Source: Clostridia bacterium (lineage in GTDB: Bacteria; Bacillota; Clostridia; UMGS1840; HGM11507). Taken from it: 62,861 nt of DNA. Made by a program: the position numbers and the translations under genes. The DNA lies in assembly GCA_017414505.1 (NCBI GenBank), contig JAFQLQ010000035.1:1-62861 (forward strand), given 5' to 3'. The notes beneath the pieces were generated by a model. That model was given only the letters and a program-made list of their open reading frames with translations, ran no database searches and was not told where the DNA came from. This document shows positions 1-9,163 of this stretch, piece after piece; position 1 is the stretch's first letter, and every line of letters begins with the position of its first letter.

Positions 1-117
1 ACTACATAATTTGTATTATGTTCTATTTAAAGAGGAGATGATGGCTCAGTTTGCAAAAAATCATCACGGGAGAGGCAGAATAACGGTAATTTTAATATAT
101 AACTGGAGGAAAGTTTT

Positions 118-3100
118 ATGAAAAAAATTGTATCATTGATTTTGGGAATGTGTATTTTAATTTTAAATACTGCGGTTCCTATGGCGGCTGATGTTACAGC
201 CGGAATTGAGGCATTTAGTTTTGCGCAGGAATTCCTTTACGTTCAAACAGGAACTGACGCAGTTTCGCTTACCTATACATATCAGCCCGATGGAGCGGAT
301 ACAAGTTCGCTTTTATGGACTTCTGATAATGAATCGGCAGTTTCTGTTAAGGACGGAATTTTATTCCCCGGAGAAGCCGGCTCAGCTAATATTTATGTAT
401 ATAACTGGGCAGGAGAAAAGCTTGATTCAATACAGGTGAATGTGGGGGAAAAAGATGAATCATCCTTAAGAATAGTTACAACAGTTTCTTTATACGAAGA
501 TGCGGTTACGATGAATGTTAATGATGAACATGAAATTGACTATTCACATTCATCAAGATTGGATAGCTGTACCTTGTTCTGGTTATCGGATAACGAAGCT
601 GCTGCAACTGCTAAAGACGGCATAATTACTGCGGTTGGCAGCGGAACTGCAAATATAAGAGCCGTAAATCTGAATGGTGATGAGCTTGCATCTCTTACAG
701 TTACAGTATACGGCGATGAAAATGCTGAGGGTGACGGTAAAGAAGACGGCAGCGAAGGAGCCGAGGGCGGAGATGTTATCGTAACGGGCGGAATTGCATT
801 TGTAAATAATGAAACAGGTGTGGAAATGACCGAGCTTTCGCTTAACAATGGAGATACTTACTGGATTAATTATTATGCTAAGGATGAAAATGTATCTACT
901 GATGGAATTTCGTTTGATACCTCTGATGGTTATATTGCGTGGACAGACGGAAAGGGCGTTTATGCCTGCAATCCGGGTACGGTTTATCTCTATGCATACA
1001 GTGCAGACGGAACAATCATTGGAACGCTTACCATTTATGTTAACAGCAGCTCCGAGGGCGGAGAAGATATCACTACCGGTGAGTATGTCATATTTTACAA
1101 TTCGGAAAGCGATAATCTGAAATCAATTTCTGTTGATGTTAATACAGAATGTGAACTTGTTTATTTTTTCTCACCTGAGGATGCAGATGAAAATCTTTGG
1201 TACTGGTATTCTACCGATGAAAATATTCTTTCCTTTGAATACGGAAACGGAAGCTTATATCTATACACTATGGCGGAAGGTTCAGCCGATATTATAATTG
1301 AAAATTCCAAAGGAACACAGATTGGATGTATTACCGTATACGTAAACGGCAAAGGCGGCGAAGGAGAAGAAGGCGGAGATGACAATCCAACAGTTTCCGA
1401 TATGCCGACAGGTATTACTTTTTACGAGAATGATCTTACACTTTCGGTAGGTGACGAGTATTACCTTTCATATTCGCTGTCTCCCGATGGTGCAAATTCA
1501 GAAAAGCTTATCTGGACAGTAACAAGTGCTCCCGTTGAATCGGATACACCTGTTGAACAGGTAAATATTATAACCGTAGATAACGGTAAAGTTACTGCTT
1601 TAAACCCTGGGTATGCAACTATTGAAGTTTATAACAGTAAATACGATTATCTGGGTTGCTGTAACGTAAATGTTTTAACTCCTGTTGTGGAAATGACCGA
1701 TCTTAGTCTTAATAAAAATGAACTGAATCTTACAATCTATGAGAGTGAAACACTTATTCCGGTAATTACACCAATTGATGCGGAATGTGACGGATTTAAC
1801 TGGTATTCCGACAACAGCAGTATTGCATCGGTAGACAGTTACGGAAATGTTTATGCAGCCGGAGCAGGTACAACAACAGTTTATGTTTCGGATTATGACG
1901 GAAGATTTACTGCCTCCTGTGTTGTTAATGTAACACCAATATATGTTGAAAGCATTACATTGAACGAAAGCTCTGTTGAGTTGTTTGAGGGCGATTATAC
2001 AGAACTGTATGCAACAGAGATTCTGCCTTCCAATGCAACAAATAAAAAAGTAACCTGGGAATCGGACGACACTTCTGTTGCAAGAGTATACAGTGACGGA
2101 TACGTAGATGCAGTTGGGGAAGGAACTGCGGTTATCCGTGCTACCGCAAAGGACGGAAGCGGTGTTTATGCCGAATGTACTGTTACGGTTATATCAAGAG
2201 CAGTTAAGGGGGTTGAGCTTAATAAAACAGAGCTTGAGCTTACCATTAACGAAACGGAAACTCTCACCGCAACTGTAATGCCATCTTATGCATCAAATCA
2301 GTATGTTGACTGGTCTTCGGATAATACAGCTGTTGCAAGTGTTAATTATAACGGTAAAGTAACTGCAAAGAGCGAAGGTACTGCAGTTATTACCGTAACA
2401 ACTGATGATGGAGGATATACTGCAACCTGTACAGTAACTGTCAAAAGAGTACCTGTTACCGGTATAAGCTTTGAAAACAGCGAAATTGAGATGGGATTAA
2501 ATACAAACCAATATATTTCTGCGGTAATTGCACCCTCCAACGCTACAAACAAAAACATAACATATACATCTGACAATTCCGAAGTTTTAACTGTTTATTC
2601 CTACGGATATATGTATGCAAACAAGGAAGGTACAGCAAATGTTACAGCAACTACCGAAGACGGTAAATACACCGCAGTTTGTAAGGTAACCGTAAAAAGA
2701 ATCCCTGTTACGGGAGTAAGTTTTGAAGAAAACGAGATAGTACTTGATGTGGATTATTCAAGATATATCGAAGCAACAATCGAGCCTTCAAATGCTACCA
2801 ATAAAAATATTACCTACACCTCGAGCAACAGCTCTGTTGTAAGCGTAACCTCATACGGATATATGCATGCATATAAAGTAGGTACTGCGGTTATAACCGC
2901 AACCACGGAAGACGGTGCTTTTGTTGCAGAATGTACTGTTACAGTACCCGAAGTTCCTGTTACCGGAATAACACTTGGAAACCCAACCATTAATGTTAAT
3001 ATAGGTTCAAGTGCTTCTTTGTGGGCAGATGTTGTTCCAGGCAATGCTACAAACAAGAAAATAACATACGTTTCAGATAATCCTCAGGTTGCATCTGTAG

Positions 3101-5421
3101 ATTCATACGGCTATGTATACGGAGAAAGCGAAGGAACAGCCGTTGTGACCGCAACAACAGAAGAAGGCGGTTACACCGCAACCTGTAATGTTACAGTTAA
3201 GAGAGTTGCTGTTACCGGAGTAAGCTTTGATACCACAGCATATTACTATGTAGGCGCAGATACTTCTCAGACATTGTATACAACTGTATATCCATATAAT
3301 GCTACAAATAAAAACGTAACATTCTCGTCAAGTGATGAAACTGTAGCATCTGTAGAAGACGGTGTTATGTATATTCATAAAGCAGGTTCTGCCGTTATAA
3401 CTGCAACAACAGAGGATGGCGGTTATACTGCAACAGTTCCTGTAGAAGTACTTCTTTCAATGGAGGAAACTTCTTTAGAGCTTGAAAAGGGCGAACAGTA
3501 TACATTAAATTATGCTTATAATGAAAAGCTTTTAGACGGTATTGAATGGAGCAGCTCGGACGAAAACGTTGCTACTGTTGAAAACGGTGTTATTACCGCA
3601 GTTGGAAAAGGTACGGCACGAATCACAATGTCCTGCAACTACTATATGGCAGGCGAGGAGGTTCATCAGCTTTGCTGTGATATTAACGTTTTTTCAATTG
3701 AAACAAGCGGAAATGTAACCGATACAATCACATGGGAATACGGCGGAGACAACGGCACTACTCTTTATATAGCCGGAACCGGCGAGCTTCCCACAAACTG
3801 GGGAATGTATGATTACGAGTTTGATTTTTACAGAGATTCTATAACAGATATTGTTATCGGAAGCGGCATTACAAAAATCGGCAGATATTCCTTCCGCTAC
3901 ATACTTAATCTTGCTAAGGTTGTGATTTCTGATACTGTTTCTGATATTGAGCTTTACGCTTTTTACGACTGCGGAGAATTTGAATATGAAATATCAGAAG
4001 GTAACACAAGTTATATTGTGGAAGACGGAGTCCTGTTCAATAAAGAAAAAACAATACTTATTTCGTATCCTTCCTCCAAAACTGATACGGTATACGAAAT
4101 TCCTTCAACCGTAACAGAGGTTGGTGTTGAAGCTTTTGAAGGAAACACTTACATTACCAGAGTTGTTTTCGGCAAAAACGTTACTACCATAAATTCAAGT
4201 GCTTTTGCTAATTGTTCGGCTCTTGATACAATCATTGTAGATAAAAAGATGAGCTCCATTGGAAACTATGCATTCTCAGGATGCAGTCCTCTTGCAATTT
4301 ACTACTACGGCACCGAAAATGAGTGGTGGTCAATTTCACAAGATAACGCAAATCTTTATTACAGCAGACTTAAATTTAATTATGTTCCTACAACTAATGA
4401 AGACGGATACGAATATTATGTAAAAGACGGAGCAGCGTATATAGTTGAATATACAAAGCCGATAACCGAAAACAGCTTTACCGTTGCAGGCACTCTCGGC
4501 GGATATCCCGTTAAGGTTATTGAGCAGCTTGCTTTTGCAAATGGCGAAGAATTTGACGAGCTTATCATTCCGGAAGGTGTTGAAATAATAGATAATTACG
4601 CCTTTTCTGAGGTTTGCCCGAAAAAAATTGTTATTCCGTCTACAGTTGTTAAAATTGGAAACTATGCTATAGGCGGAAACCTTACAGAAGAAATTGTAGT
4701 TTCGGCAAATAATCCCAATTTCGCTTCTGAAAACGGAGTAATGTTTAATAAGGAGAAAACAATACTTGTTAATTATCCTGCCTGCAAAACAGACACATCG
4801 TACACTGTTCCTGCAACTGTTATGTATCTGGGAAACAGCGCATTTGCATTCAATAAATATGTAGAAAATGTTATTATTCCTGAAGGTGTAACAAATATCG
4901 GATATTTCACTTTTGAAGGTTGCGAGAAGCTTAAGAGTGTAACAATTCCTGCAAGTGTTACAAGTATTGAATATGCTGCTTTTGACTATGTAGAGACCTT
5001 AACAGATGTATATTATGCCGGAACCTTAAAACGCTGGAACAGCATTGATATAAAGAACGGAAACGATAAGCTTGCTTCTACAACTTTCCACTACGGAACT
5101 GTTGATGTTGCACCTGTATATGTAAAGACCGGTTATTTTGATTACGATAATCAATGCTATTACTATTATGTATATCTGAATGGTATTGAAGCAGGTAAAA
5201 CCGTAGCAATTGCTTATTATTATAATGGGCAGCTTGTATATTGCGATTCTCAAACTTATAACGGCGATAAGACTATCACAGGTGAAGGCTATATGAGATT
5301 TGCAAGCAATTTTGCTGCTAACATAGATTGTATTAAGGTTATGGTTCTTGAAAACACAGAAACTATGGCTCCTGTTTGCGCTCCTGCCGTGAGAAATATT
5401 TTAACGGATTCAACAATTTAA
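118..5421 (+). CDS. Giant secreted BIG2-repeat and BspA-type LRR surface protein
   Basis: A 1767-aa secreted protein. Residues 1-24 form a signal peptide (MKK, hydrophobic core, then AMAAD-like cleavage region). From about residue 30 to 1190 there are a dozen or more bacterial Ig-like group 2 (BIG2) repeats of about 80 aa, with the recurring patterns 'WSSDN..VASV', 'G.VTA...GTAVITATT.DGGYTATC.VTV' and 'V.GV.L'. Acidic Gly/Glu linkers lie near residues 205-220 and 415-425. Residues about 1200-1660 hold BspA-like leucine-rich (LRR_5) repeats, with 'IP..VT.IG..AF.GC..L' units and two copies of the 'VMFNKEKTIL' insert. A 100-aa beta-rich tail follows. The start ATG is preceded by GGAGGA at 105-110. 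In the 1-117 leader I see only a weak GATGAT/ATCATC hairpin (37-65). Such proteins act as extracellular adhesins or binding proteins; no catalytic domain and no SLH or LPXTG anchor is visible. The ligand is unknown. Confidence 0.9.
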   Translation: MKKIVSLILGMCILILNTAVPMAADVTAGIEAFSFAQEFLYVQTGTDAVSLTYTYQPDGADTSSLLWTSDNESAVSVKDGILFPGEAGSANIYVYNWAGEKLDSIQVNVGEKDESSLRIVTTVSLYEDAVTMNVNDEHEIDYSHSSRLDSCTLFWLSDNEAAATAKDGIITAVGSGTANIRAVNLNGDELASLTVTVYGDENAEGDGKEDGSEGAEGGDVIVTGGIAFVNNETGVEMTELSLNNGDTYWINYYAKDENVSTDGISFDTSDGYIAWTDGKGVYACNPGTVYLYAYSADGTIIGTLTIYVNSSSEGGEDITTGEYVIFYNSESDNLKSISVDVNTECELVYFFSPEDADENLWYWYSTDENILSFEYGNGSLYLYTMAEGSADIIIENSKGTQIGCITVYVNGKGGEGEEGGDDNPTVSDMPTGITFYENDLTLSVGDEYYLSYSLSPDGANSEKLIWTVTSAPVESDTPVEQVNIITVDNGKVTALNPGYATIEVYNSKYDYLGCCNVNVLTPVVEMTDLSLNKNELNLTIYESETLIPVITPIDAECDGFNWYSDNSSIASVDSYGNVYAAGAGTTTVYVSDYDGRFTASCVVNVTPIYVESITLNESSVELFEGDYTELYATEILPSNATNKKVTWESDDTSVARVYSDGYVDAVGEGTAVIRATAKDGSGVYAECTVTVISRAVKGVELNKTELELTINETETLTATVMPSYASNQYVDWSSDNTAVASVNYNGKVTAKSEGTAVITVTTDDGGYTATCTVTVKRVPVTGISFENSEIEMGLNTNQYISAVIAPSNATNKNITYTSDNSEVLTVYSYGYMYANKEGTANVTATTEDGKYTAVCKVTVKRIPVTGVSFEENEIVLDVDYSRYIEATIEPSNATNKNITYTSSNSSVVSVTSYGYMHAYKVGTAVITATTEDGAFVAECTVTVPEVPVTGITLGNPTINVNIGSSASLWADVVPGNATNKKITYVSDNPQVASVDSYGYVYGESEGTAVVTATTEEGGYTATCNVTVKRVAVTGVSFDTTAYYYVGADTSQTLYTTVYPYNATNKNVTFSSSDETVASVEDGVMYIHKAGSAVITATTEDGGYTATVPVEVLLSMEETSLELEKGEQYTLNYAYNEKLLDGIEWSSSDENVATVENGVITAVGKGTARITMSCNYYMAGEEVHQLCCDINVFSIETSGNVTDTITWEYGGDNGTTLYIAGTGELPTNWGMYDYEFDFYRDSITDIVIGSGITKIGRYSFRYILNLAKVVISDTVSDIELYAFYDCGEFEYEISEGNTSYIVEDGVLFNKEKTILISYPSSKTDTVYEIPSTVTEVGVEAFEGNTYITRVVFGKNVTTINSSAFANCSALDTIIVDKKMSSIGNYAFSGCSPLAIYYYGTENEWWSISQDNANLYYSRLKFNYVPTTNEDGYEYYVKDGAAYIVEYTKPITENSFTVAGTLGGYPVKVIEQLAFANGEEFDELIIPEGVEIIDNYAFSEVCPKKIVIPSTVVKIGNYAIGGNLTEEIVVSANNPNFASENGVMFNKEKTILVNYPACKTDTSYTVPATVMYLGNSAFAFNKYVENVIIPEGVTNIGYFTFEGCEKLKSVTIPASVTSIEYAAFDYVETLTDVYYAGTLKRWNSIDIKNGNDKLASTTFHYGTVDVAPVYVKTGYFDYDNQCYYYYVYLNGIEAGKTVAIAYYYNGQLVYCDSQTYNGDKTITGEGYMRFASNFAANIDCIKVMVLENTETMAPVCAPAVRNILTDSTI

Positions 5422-5430
5422 TAAAATTGA

Positions 5431-5463
5431 GGGCAAAGCTAAAAAAGCTTTGCCCGCTTTTTT
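5431..5463 (+). terminator. Intrinsic terminator after the BIG2/LRR gene
   Basis: A 10-bp perfect stem (GGGCAAAGCT at 5431-5440 with AGCTTTGCCC at 5446-5455) with an A-rich loop, followed by GC and a long T run. It lies 10 bp after the stop codon. Confidence 0.92.
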
Positions 5464-5508
5464 TAAAAAAATAAAGCTATCGGTTTCTTTTTAGATGATT
5501 TAGGTCGG

Positions 5509-5537
5509 TTGTAATTTTTTTAAAAGTATGATATAAT
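5509..5537 (+). promoter_or_regulatory. Sigma-A type promoter of the HAD-GNAT-G1PDH operon
   Basis: TTGTAA (5509-5514), 17-bp spacer, TATAAT (5532-5537), located 37 bp upstream of the HAD start codon. Confidence 0.75.
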
Positions 5538-5573
5538 CTTTTATATACTTAAAATTTGAAGGAGCATGTTAAA

Positions 5574-6299
5574 ATGGATATAAGTAAGATAAAGGTTGTT
5601 GCTATGGATCTGGATGGAACACTAACTCAGCATAAACAGCCTCTTGACGGTGCACACAAAGTTGCTCTTGACAAGCTTTCGGAAAAATATAAGCTTATTA
5701 TGGCGGGTGCAGGTCAGGTTATGAGGATTTTTAATCAGATGGAGCAATATCCAATTGACATAATAGGAAATTACGGTTTGCAGTACGGAGTATATAATAA
5801 AGATACAAAAAGCATTGATATTCTGCGTGATTTGCAATTTGATGTTGATGTTAACTCGGTAGAAGAAAGAGTTACAATGCTCAGAAATAAATACGGTTAT
5901 ACAGAATTTGCAGGAGGCAATGTTGAATTTCATCCGTCGGGATGTCTTACTTTCCCGATTCTCGGAACTAAGGCGAAGCAGGAGGATAAGCTTGCTTTTG
6001 ATCCTGACAGAATAAAAAGACGTAAAATATACCCCGATGTTGTAAACACTTTTTCGGATTACACGGTTTTTGTGGGCGGTTCTTCTTCCTTTGATATGGC
6101 GCCGAAGCCTTATAACAAATATCACGCTCTTGATATTTACTGTAAAGAGAACAATTTAGCACACGAAAATGTTGTTTACATAGGTGATGATTACGGACTT
6201 GGAGGAAATGATGAATCTGTTTACAAGTCGGATTTTCCGTATATTACAATAGACGATTACCGTGATTTTCCTGATGTTATAAAACCGTTGTTAGTGTAG
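5574..6299 (+). CDS. HAD-superfamily phosphatase, phosphomannomutase-like
   Basis: A 241-aa cytoplasmic HAD enzyme. Motif I is 'MDLDGTL' near residue 12, with two Asp for nucleophile and acid/base. The C-terminal motif 'YIGDDYGLGGNDESV' matches the Mg-binding GD....GGND signature of eukaryotic-type phosphomannomutases and their HAD-IIB relatives. 'IGNYGLQYG' near residue 65 corresponds to the cap-proximal 'NG' motif of that group. The reading frame extends to a TTG at 5556, but GAAGGAG (5558-5564) is an ideal ribosome binding site for the ATG at 5574, so that start is chosen. It is the first gene of an operon with a GNAT protein and a glycerol-1-phosphate dehydrogenase. The role may be a sugar- or polyol-phosphate phosphatase or mutase; the substrate cannot be read from the sequence. 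Confidence 0.82.
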   Translation: MDISKIKVVAMDLDGTLTQHKQPLDGAHKVALDKLSEKYKLIMAGAGQVMRIFNQMEQYPIDIIGNYGLQYGVYNKDTKSIDILRDLQFDVDVNSVEERVTMLRNKYGYTEFAGGNVEFHPSGCLTFPILGTKAKQEDKLAFDPDRIKRRKIYPDVVNTFSDYTVFVGGSSSFDMAPKPYNKYHALDIYCKENNLAHENVVYIGDDYGLGGNDESVYKSDFPYITIDDYRDFPDVIKPLLV

Positions 6300-6337
6300 A
6301 AATATATTTTCTGTAAGATTATAAGGAGAAATTCAAC

Positions 6338-6793
6338 GTGATATGTGAGATTTGCAAATTAAATATATGTGACTTTGCAAAATGTGCAAATATTTGGAAT
6401 ATGGACAAACAAAAAGAGCTTGCAACACAGTTTTTAAGTGAGCTTAAAAGCGGAAACAGAATTACATACATTTATAAAATTGACGGTATGTTTGTCGGAG
6501 AAATATCACTTGTGTTTGATGAAGGCGATAGTGATTATACTATTAAAAATCAGCGTGTTTATGTTTCAAGACTTGTTGTAAAAAAAACATATCGGCGTAC
6601 CGGCATTGGCAAAAAACTGATTGAGTTTATTTCGGACTTGGCAAAGGAGATGAAATACAGAGAGTTATCAATCGGAGTAGATATGGATAATTATCCTGCA
6701 CTGAAGCTGTATGCCGATCAGGGATTTAATAAAATAATATTTGTTGGTGAGGACGAACAGGGAAAGTATATGAAGTTAATTAAAGAGTTGTAA
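6338..6793 (+). CDS. GNAT-family N-acetyltransferase
   Basis: A 151-aa protein with the GNAT fold signature. The acetyl-CoA-binding motif A reads 'VVKKTYRRTGIGKKLIEF' (R-x-x-G-x-G/A) at about residues 86-103, followed by a beta-bulge region and 'NYPALKLYADQGFNK', the typical Y/F-containing C-terminal motif. It starts with GTG at 6338, preceded by AAGGAG (6323-6328). It acetylates an unknown amine substrate. It lies 38 bp after the HAD gene and 24 bp before the dehydrogenase gene, so it is probably co-transcribed. GNAT substrate cannot be inferred from sequence; small metabolite or peptide are both possible. Confidence 0.85.
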   Translation: MICEICKLNICDFAKCANIWNMDKQKELATQFLSELKSGNRITYIYKIDGMFVGEISLVFDEGDSDYTIKNQRVYVSRLVVKKTYRRTGIGKKLIEFISDLAKEMKYRELSIGVDMDNYPALKLYADQGFNKIIFVGEDEQGKYMKLIKEL

Positions 6794-6817
6794 AACAACC
6801 GGAAAGAGGATGATATT

Positions 6818-8077
6818 ATGGATATTAACAAAATTTTGCAGGGCGTAGAGTGTTCCTGCGGAAAAAATCATCAGTGTGATATTGAATATGTTTTTATAGA
6901 AAACGGTGCAATAAAAAGACTTTCAAAGCTTTATCCCGACTGTAAAAATGTTCTGATTGCGGCAGATGAAAATACCTTTGCGGCGGCAGGGGAAGCTGTT
7001 TTATCTGCACTTTATAACAGAAATGTTAAGCAGGTAATTTTCAGCGGTAAAAATGTGCTTATTCCCGATGAAAGAGCAATTGATGAAGTAAACAAACAGC
7101 TTGACGGCGTTGAACTGATTGTTGGAATCGGTTCCGGAGTTATGCAGGATTTGTGTAAATATGTTTCTTTCTTTTCCGGAATACCGTATTTGATTGTTGC
7201 GACTGCTCCTTCTATGGACGGCTATGCTTCTGACGGTGCGGCGATGATTTTAAAGGGAATGAAGGAAACTGTAAAAGCAGGTTTACCAAGAGCCATTATT
7301 GCAGATACAGATGTTCTTAAAAATGCTCCTCTTGAAATGATAAAAGCAGGTTACGGAGATATTATAGGAAAATATTCCGCCCTTTGCGACTGGAAGCTAA
7401 GCCGTGCAGTTAACGGGGAATATTTCTGTCAGTATATTTATGATACAACTTATAAAATGATAGAAAATACGTTAAACACTGCCAAAGGACTTTTAGAACG
7501 TGATGAAGAAAGCGTAAAAGCTCTTATGGAAGCTTTGACAGTGGTTGGAATTATGATGAGCTTTGCAGGCTCGTCCCGTCCCGCATCGGGAAGCGAACAT
7601 CATCTTTCTCATTTCTTTGAAATAGTGGGAATTGTTAATAACGAAAACTATTTTCCTCACGGTATAGATGTTGCGTATTCTACAGTTGTTACTGCACAAA
7701 TACGTGAGAATATATTAAAAGCCGATTTTCCGGACAAAATATTCCGCCTTTCTGATGAAGAATATGCAGAAAAAATGAAAGGTATATATAAATCTGTTGC
7801 AGAGGGCTGTATTGCTCTGCAGAAAAAGGTTGGAAATTATACTGCAAACCGTCTTGAAATATATAAAGAGAAAGAAAAGGAAATAAGAGAAATTTTATCC
7901 GAAATGCCGTCCTCCAATGAAATAATAAAGATGCTTGAACTGGCAGAATTTGATATGACTGAATTTTATAATGAGTACGGAATAGAAAAAATAGAAAAAG
8001 CGGTTTCCTATGCCAAGGATTTAAAGGACAGATATACGGTTTTGTGGCTTAATTATGATTTGTTTGGTTGTCAGTAA
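6818..8077 (+). CDS. egsA: sn-Glycerol-1-phosphate dehydrogenase (AraM/EgsA family)
   Basis: A 419-aa member of the iron-containing alcohol dehydrogenase/glycerol dehydrogenase superfamily. The NAD-binding 'VGIGSGVMQDLCKYVSF' and 'TAPSMDGYASDGAAM' motifs (residues about 105-145) are those of bacterial AraM/EgsA proteins, which reduce dihydroxyacetone phosphate to sn-glycerol-1-phosphate. Metal ligands are visible as Asp in 'KAGYGDIIGK', His in 'GSEHHLSHFFE' (near 265) and His in 'FPHGIDVAYS' (near 285). Bacillus AraM makes the G1P that enters heptaprenylglyceryl phosphate; that role is known for the family, not shown here. RBS GGAAAGAGG precedes the ATG. It is the last gene of the operon, followed by a hairpin at 8083-8114. 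Confidence 0.85.
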   Translation: MDINKILQGVECSCGKNHQCDIEYVFIENGAIKRLSKLYPDCKNVLIAADENTFAAAGEAVLSALYNRNVKQVIFSGKNVLIPDERAIDEVNKQLDGVELIVGIGSGVMQDLCKYVSFFSGIPYLIVATAPSMDGYASDGAAMILKGMKETVKAGLPRAIIADTDVLKNAPLEMIKAGYGDIIGKYSALCDWKLSRAVNGEYFCQYIYDTTYKMIENTLNTAKGLLERDEESVKALMEALTVVGIMMSFAGSSRPASGSEHHLSHFFEIVGIVNNENYFPHGIDVAYSTVVTAQIRENILKADFPDKIFRLSDEEYAEKMKGIYKSVAEGCIALQKKVGNYTANRLEIYKEKEKEIREILSEMPSSNEIIKMLELAEFDMTEFYNEYGIEKIEKAVSYAKDLKDRYTVLWLNYDLFGCQ

Positions 8078-8082
8078 AGAAG

Positions 8083-8114
8083 AAACACTCTCAAAGTAAG
8101 TTTTGAGAGTGTTT
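8083..8114 (+). terminator. Hairpin after the G1P dehydrogenase gene
   Basis: A 13-bp perfect stem (AAACACTCTCAAA at 8083-8095 with TTTGAGAGTGTTT at 8102-8114) begins 6 bp after the stop codon. Only three terminal T residues are inside the stem arm, so it is a weak intrinsic terminator or a mRNA 3' end stabiliser. Confidence 0.6.
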
Positions 8115-8322
8115 CAGACTGTCGAAAAAGTCGGTCTACCGCAGAAAAATTATTTATCAATTAAAAGTGCCGGTGAAAAGCCTCTCACTCCGGGAGAGGT
8201 GTCACAAAGTGACGGAGAGGGTGAAAGCCTTACGGCTACTGCTTTCCGCCAAAATGAGCCTTGCCGTACCTTAGTACTGTCTGCATTCATTTTGACGAAA
8301 TATACCTTCCTTTTTCGGCATC
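8115..8322 (+). repeat. Dispersed intergenic repeat, copy A (~208 bp)
   Basis: This segment, starting CAGACTGTCGAAAAAGTCGG and ending in TTTTTCGGCATC, recurs in inverted orientation at 26985-27193 with only scattered differences. It contains internal inverted repeats (CTCTCACTCCGGGAGAG; GTGTCACAAAGTGAC). The open frame across it has no ribosome binding site and is conserved only as part of the repeat, so I do not call it a gene. No transposase is nearby. It may be a MITE-like or REP-like non-autonomous element. Confidence 0.9.
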
Positions 8323-8325
8323 TGC

Positions 8326-8355
8326 CAGCGTGTCGATAGGTTTATCGACACGCTG
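8326..8355. terminator. Perfect palindrome, probable bidirectional terminator
   Basis: CAGCGTGTCGATA (8326-8338), loop GGTT, TATCGACACGCTG (8343-8355): a 13-bp perfect stem between converging genes, ending 2 bp before the stop of the ZIP transporter. The same stem occurs at 34682-34711. Confidence 0.65.
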
Positions 8356-8356
8356 T

Positions 8357-9109
8357 TTATCCTAAAAGAACATCTGATATAAGCATTACGCAGAAGCCTG
8401 CAAGCAGTGCATAGGTTGCACCGCATTCGCTTCCGTGAGCGTGGGTTTCGGGAATCATTTCGTCGCTTATAACATAAAGCATTGTTCCGCCTGCAAAGGC
8501 AAGTGCAAAAGGCAGAATTGCAGAGGCTATGCTTACTGCGAAATAACCTATAAGCGTTCCTGCAACCTCAACAAGCCCCGTAATCATAGCACAGATAAAG
8601 GTTTTTTTCTGCGATACTCCAGCGGCAAGCATTGGGCCGATAATAACCATACCCTCAGGAATGTTCTGAAGTGCGATACCGCCTGCAATTAAAAGTGCCT
8701 GAGAAGCATTTCCCGAACCAAAGCCTACACCTGCGGCTATACCCTCGGGAAGATTATGAATGGCAATTGCAGTTACAAAAAGCAGTACTTTATTTAAATC
8801 CGCATTGTTGTGAGCCTCTGTATCAGGGCCCATCATTTTATGTAAATGCGGCACTAATTTATCTATAAGATTGAGGCATAATGCTCCTGTAAAAATTCCG
8901 ATAACGGTAATTAAAAGTCCGTAATCTTTTCCGTATTCAACAGAGGGCAGAATAAGTCCCAGTACAGCGGCGGCAAGCATAACACCTGCAGCAAAGGCAA
9001 GAACAATATCTGAAAATTTATGTGAAATTTTTTTGAAAATAAAACCGATAACCGAACCAATTATGGTAGCACCGCCAACACCTAAGGCGGTTATTAATAC
9101 CAGTCTCAT
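8357..9109 (-). CDS. ZIP-family divalent metal transporter
   Basis: A 250-aa integral membrane protein with about eight transmembrane helices. The ZIP metal-binding motifs are clear: 'HNLPEGIAAG' in TM4 (near residue 118) and 'QNIPEGMVI' in TM5 (near 148), where bacterial ZupT-type proteins have HNxPEG and xExxPEG. A short His-containing loop ('PHLHKMM') lies between TM3 and TM4. ZIP proteins import Zn2+, Fe2+ or Mn2+ into the cytoplasm. The first TM5 metal ligand is Gln here, as in several bacterial ZIPs, which may shift metal preference. It is preceded on the minus strand by the rubredoxin/FprA pair but separated by a terminator (9130-9155). RBS AAGGAG lies just before the ATG. Confidence 0.88.
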   Translation of the reverse strand: MRLVLITALGVGGATIIGSVIGFIFKKISHKFSDIVLAFAAGVMLAAAVLGLILPSVEYGKDYGLLITVIGIFTGALCLNLIDKLVPHLHKMMGPDTEAHNNADLNKVLLFVTAIAIHNLPEGIAAGVGFGSGNASQALLIAGGIALQNIPEGMVIIGPMLAAGVSQKKTFICAMITGLVEVAGTLIGYFAVSIASAILPFALAFAGGTMLYVISDEMIPETHAHGSECGATYALLAGFCVMLISDVLLG

Positions 9110-9129
9110 AAAAAGCTCCTTTCTTGTAA

Positions 9130-9155
9130 AAATGCTCCTGAAATCAGGAGCATTT
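9130..9155 (-). terminator. Intrinsic terminator of the fprA-rubredoxin operon
   Basis: AAATGCTCCTG/CAGGAGCATTT, an 11-bp stem with a 4-nt loop. On the minus strand it is followed by a T run. It lies 8 bp after the rubredoxin stop. Confidence 0.8.
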
Positions 9156-9163
9156 ATTTTTTA

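Noticed and set aside
1..117. A riboswitch (for example c-di-GMP) in the leader of the BIG2/LRR gene
   Set aside because: Only a short GATGAT/ATCATC hairpin is visible; the conserved core bases of c-di-GMP-I elements are not found.
118..5421. The many short minus-strand frames inside the BIG2 gene and the other large surface genes
   Set aside because: They are shadows produced by biased codon use in the long genes; none has an RBS or a plausible protein.
8103..8339. A 78-aa open frame across the repeat, similar to a minus-strand frame at 26809-27108
   Set aside because: It has no ribosome binding site, starts inside a hairpin and is shared only because both frames run through the same intergenic repeat.
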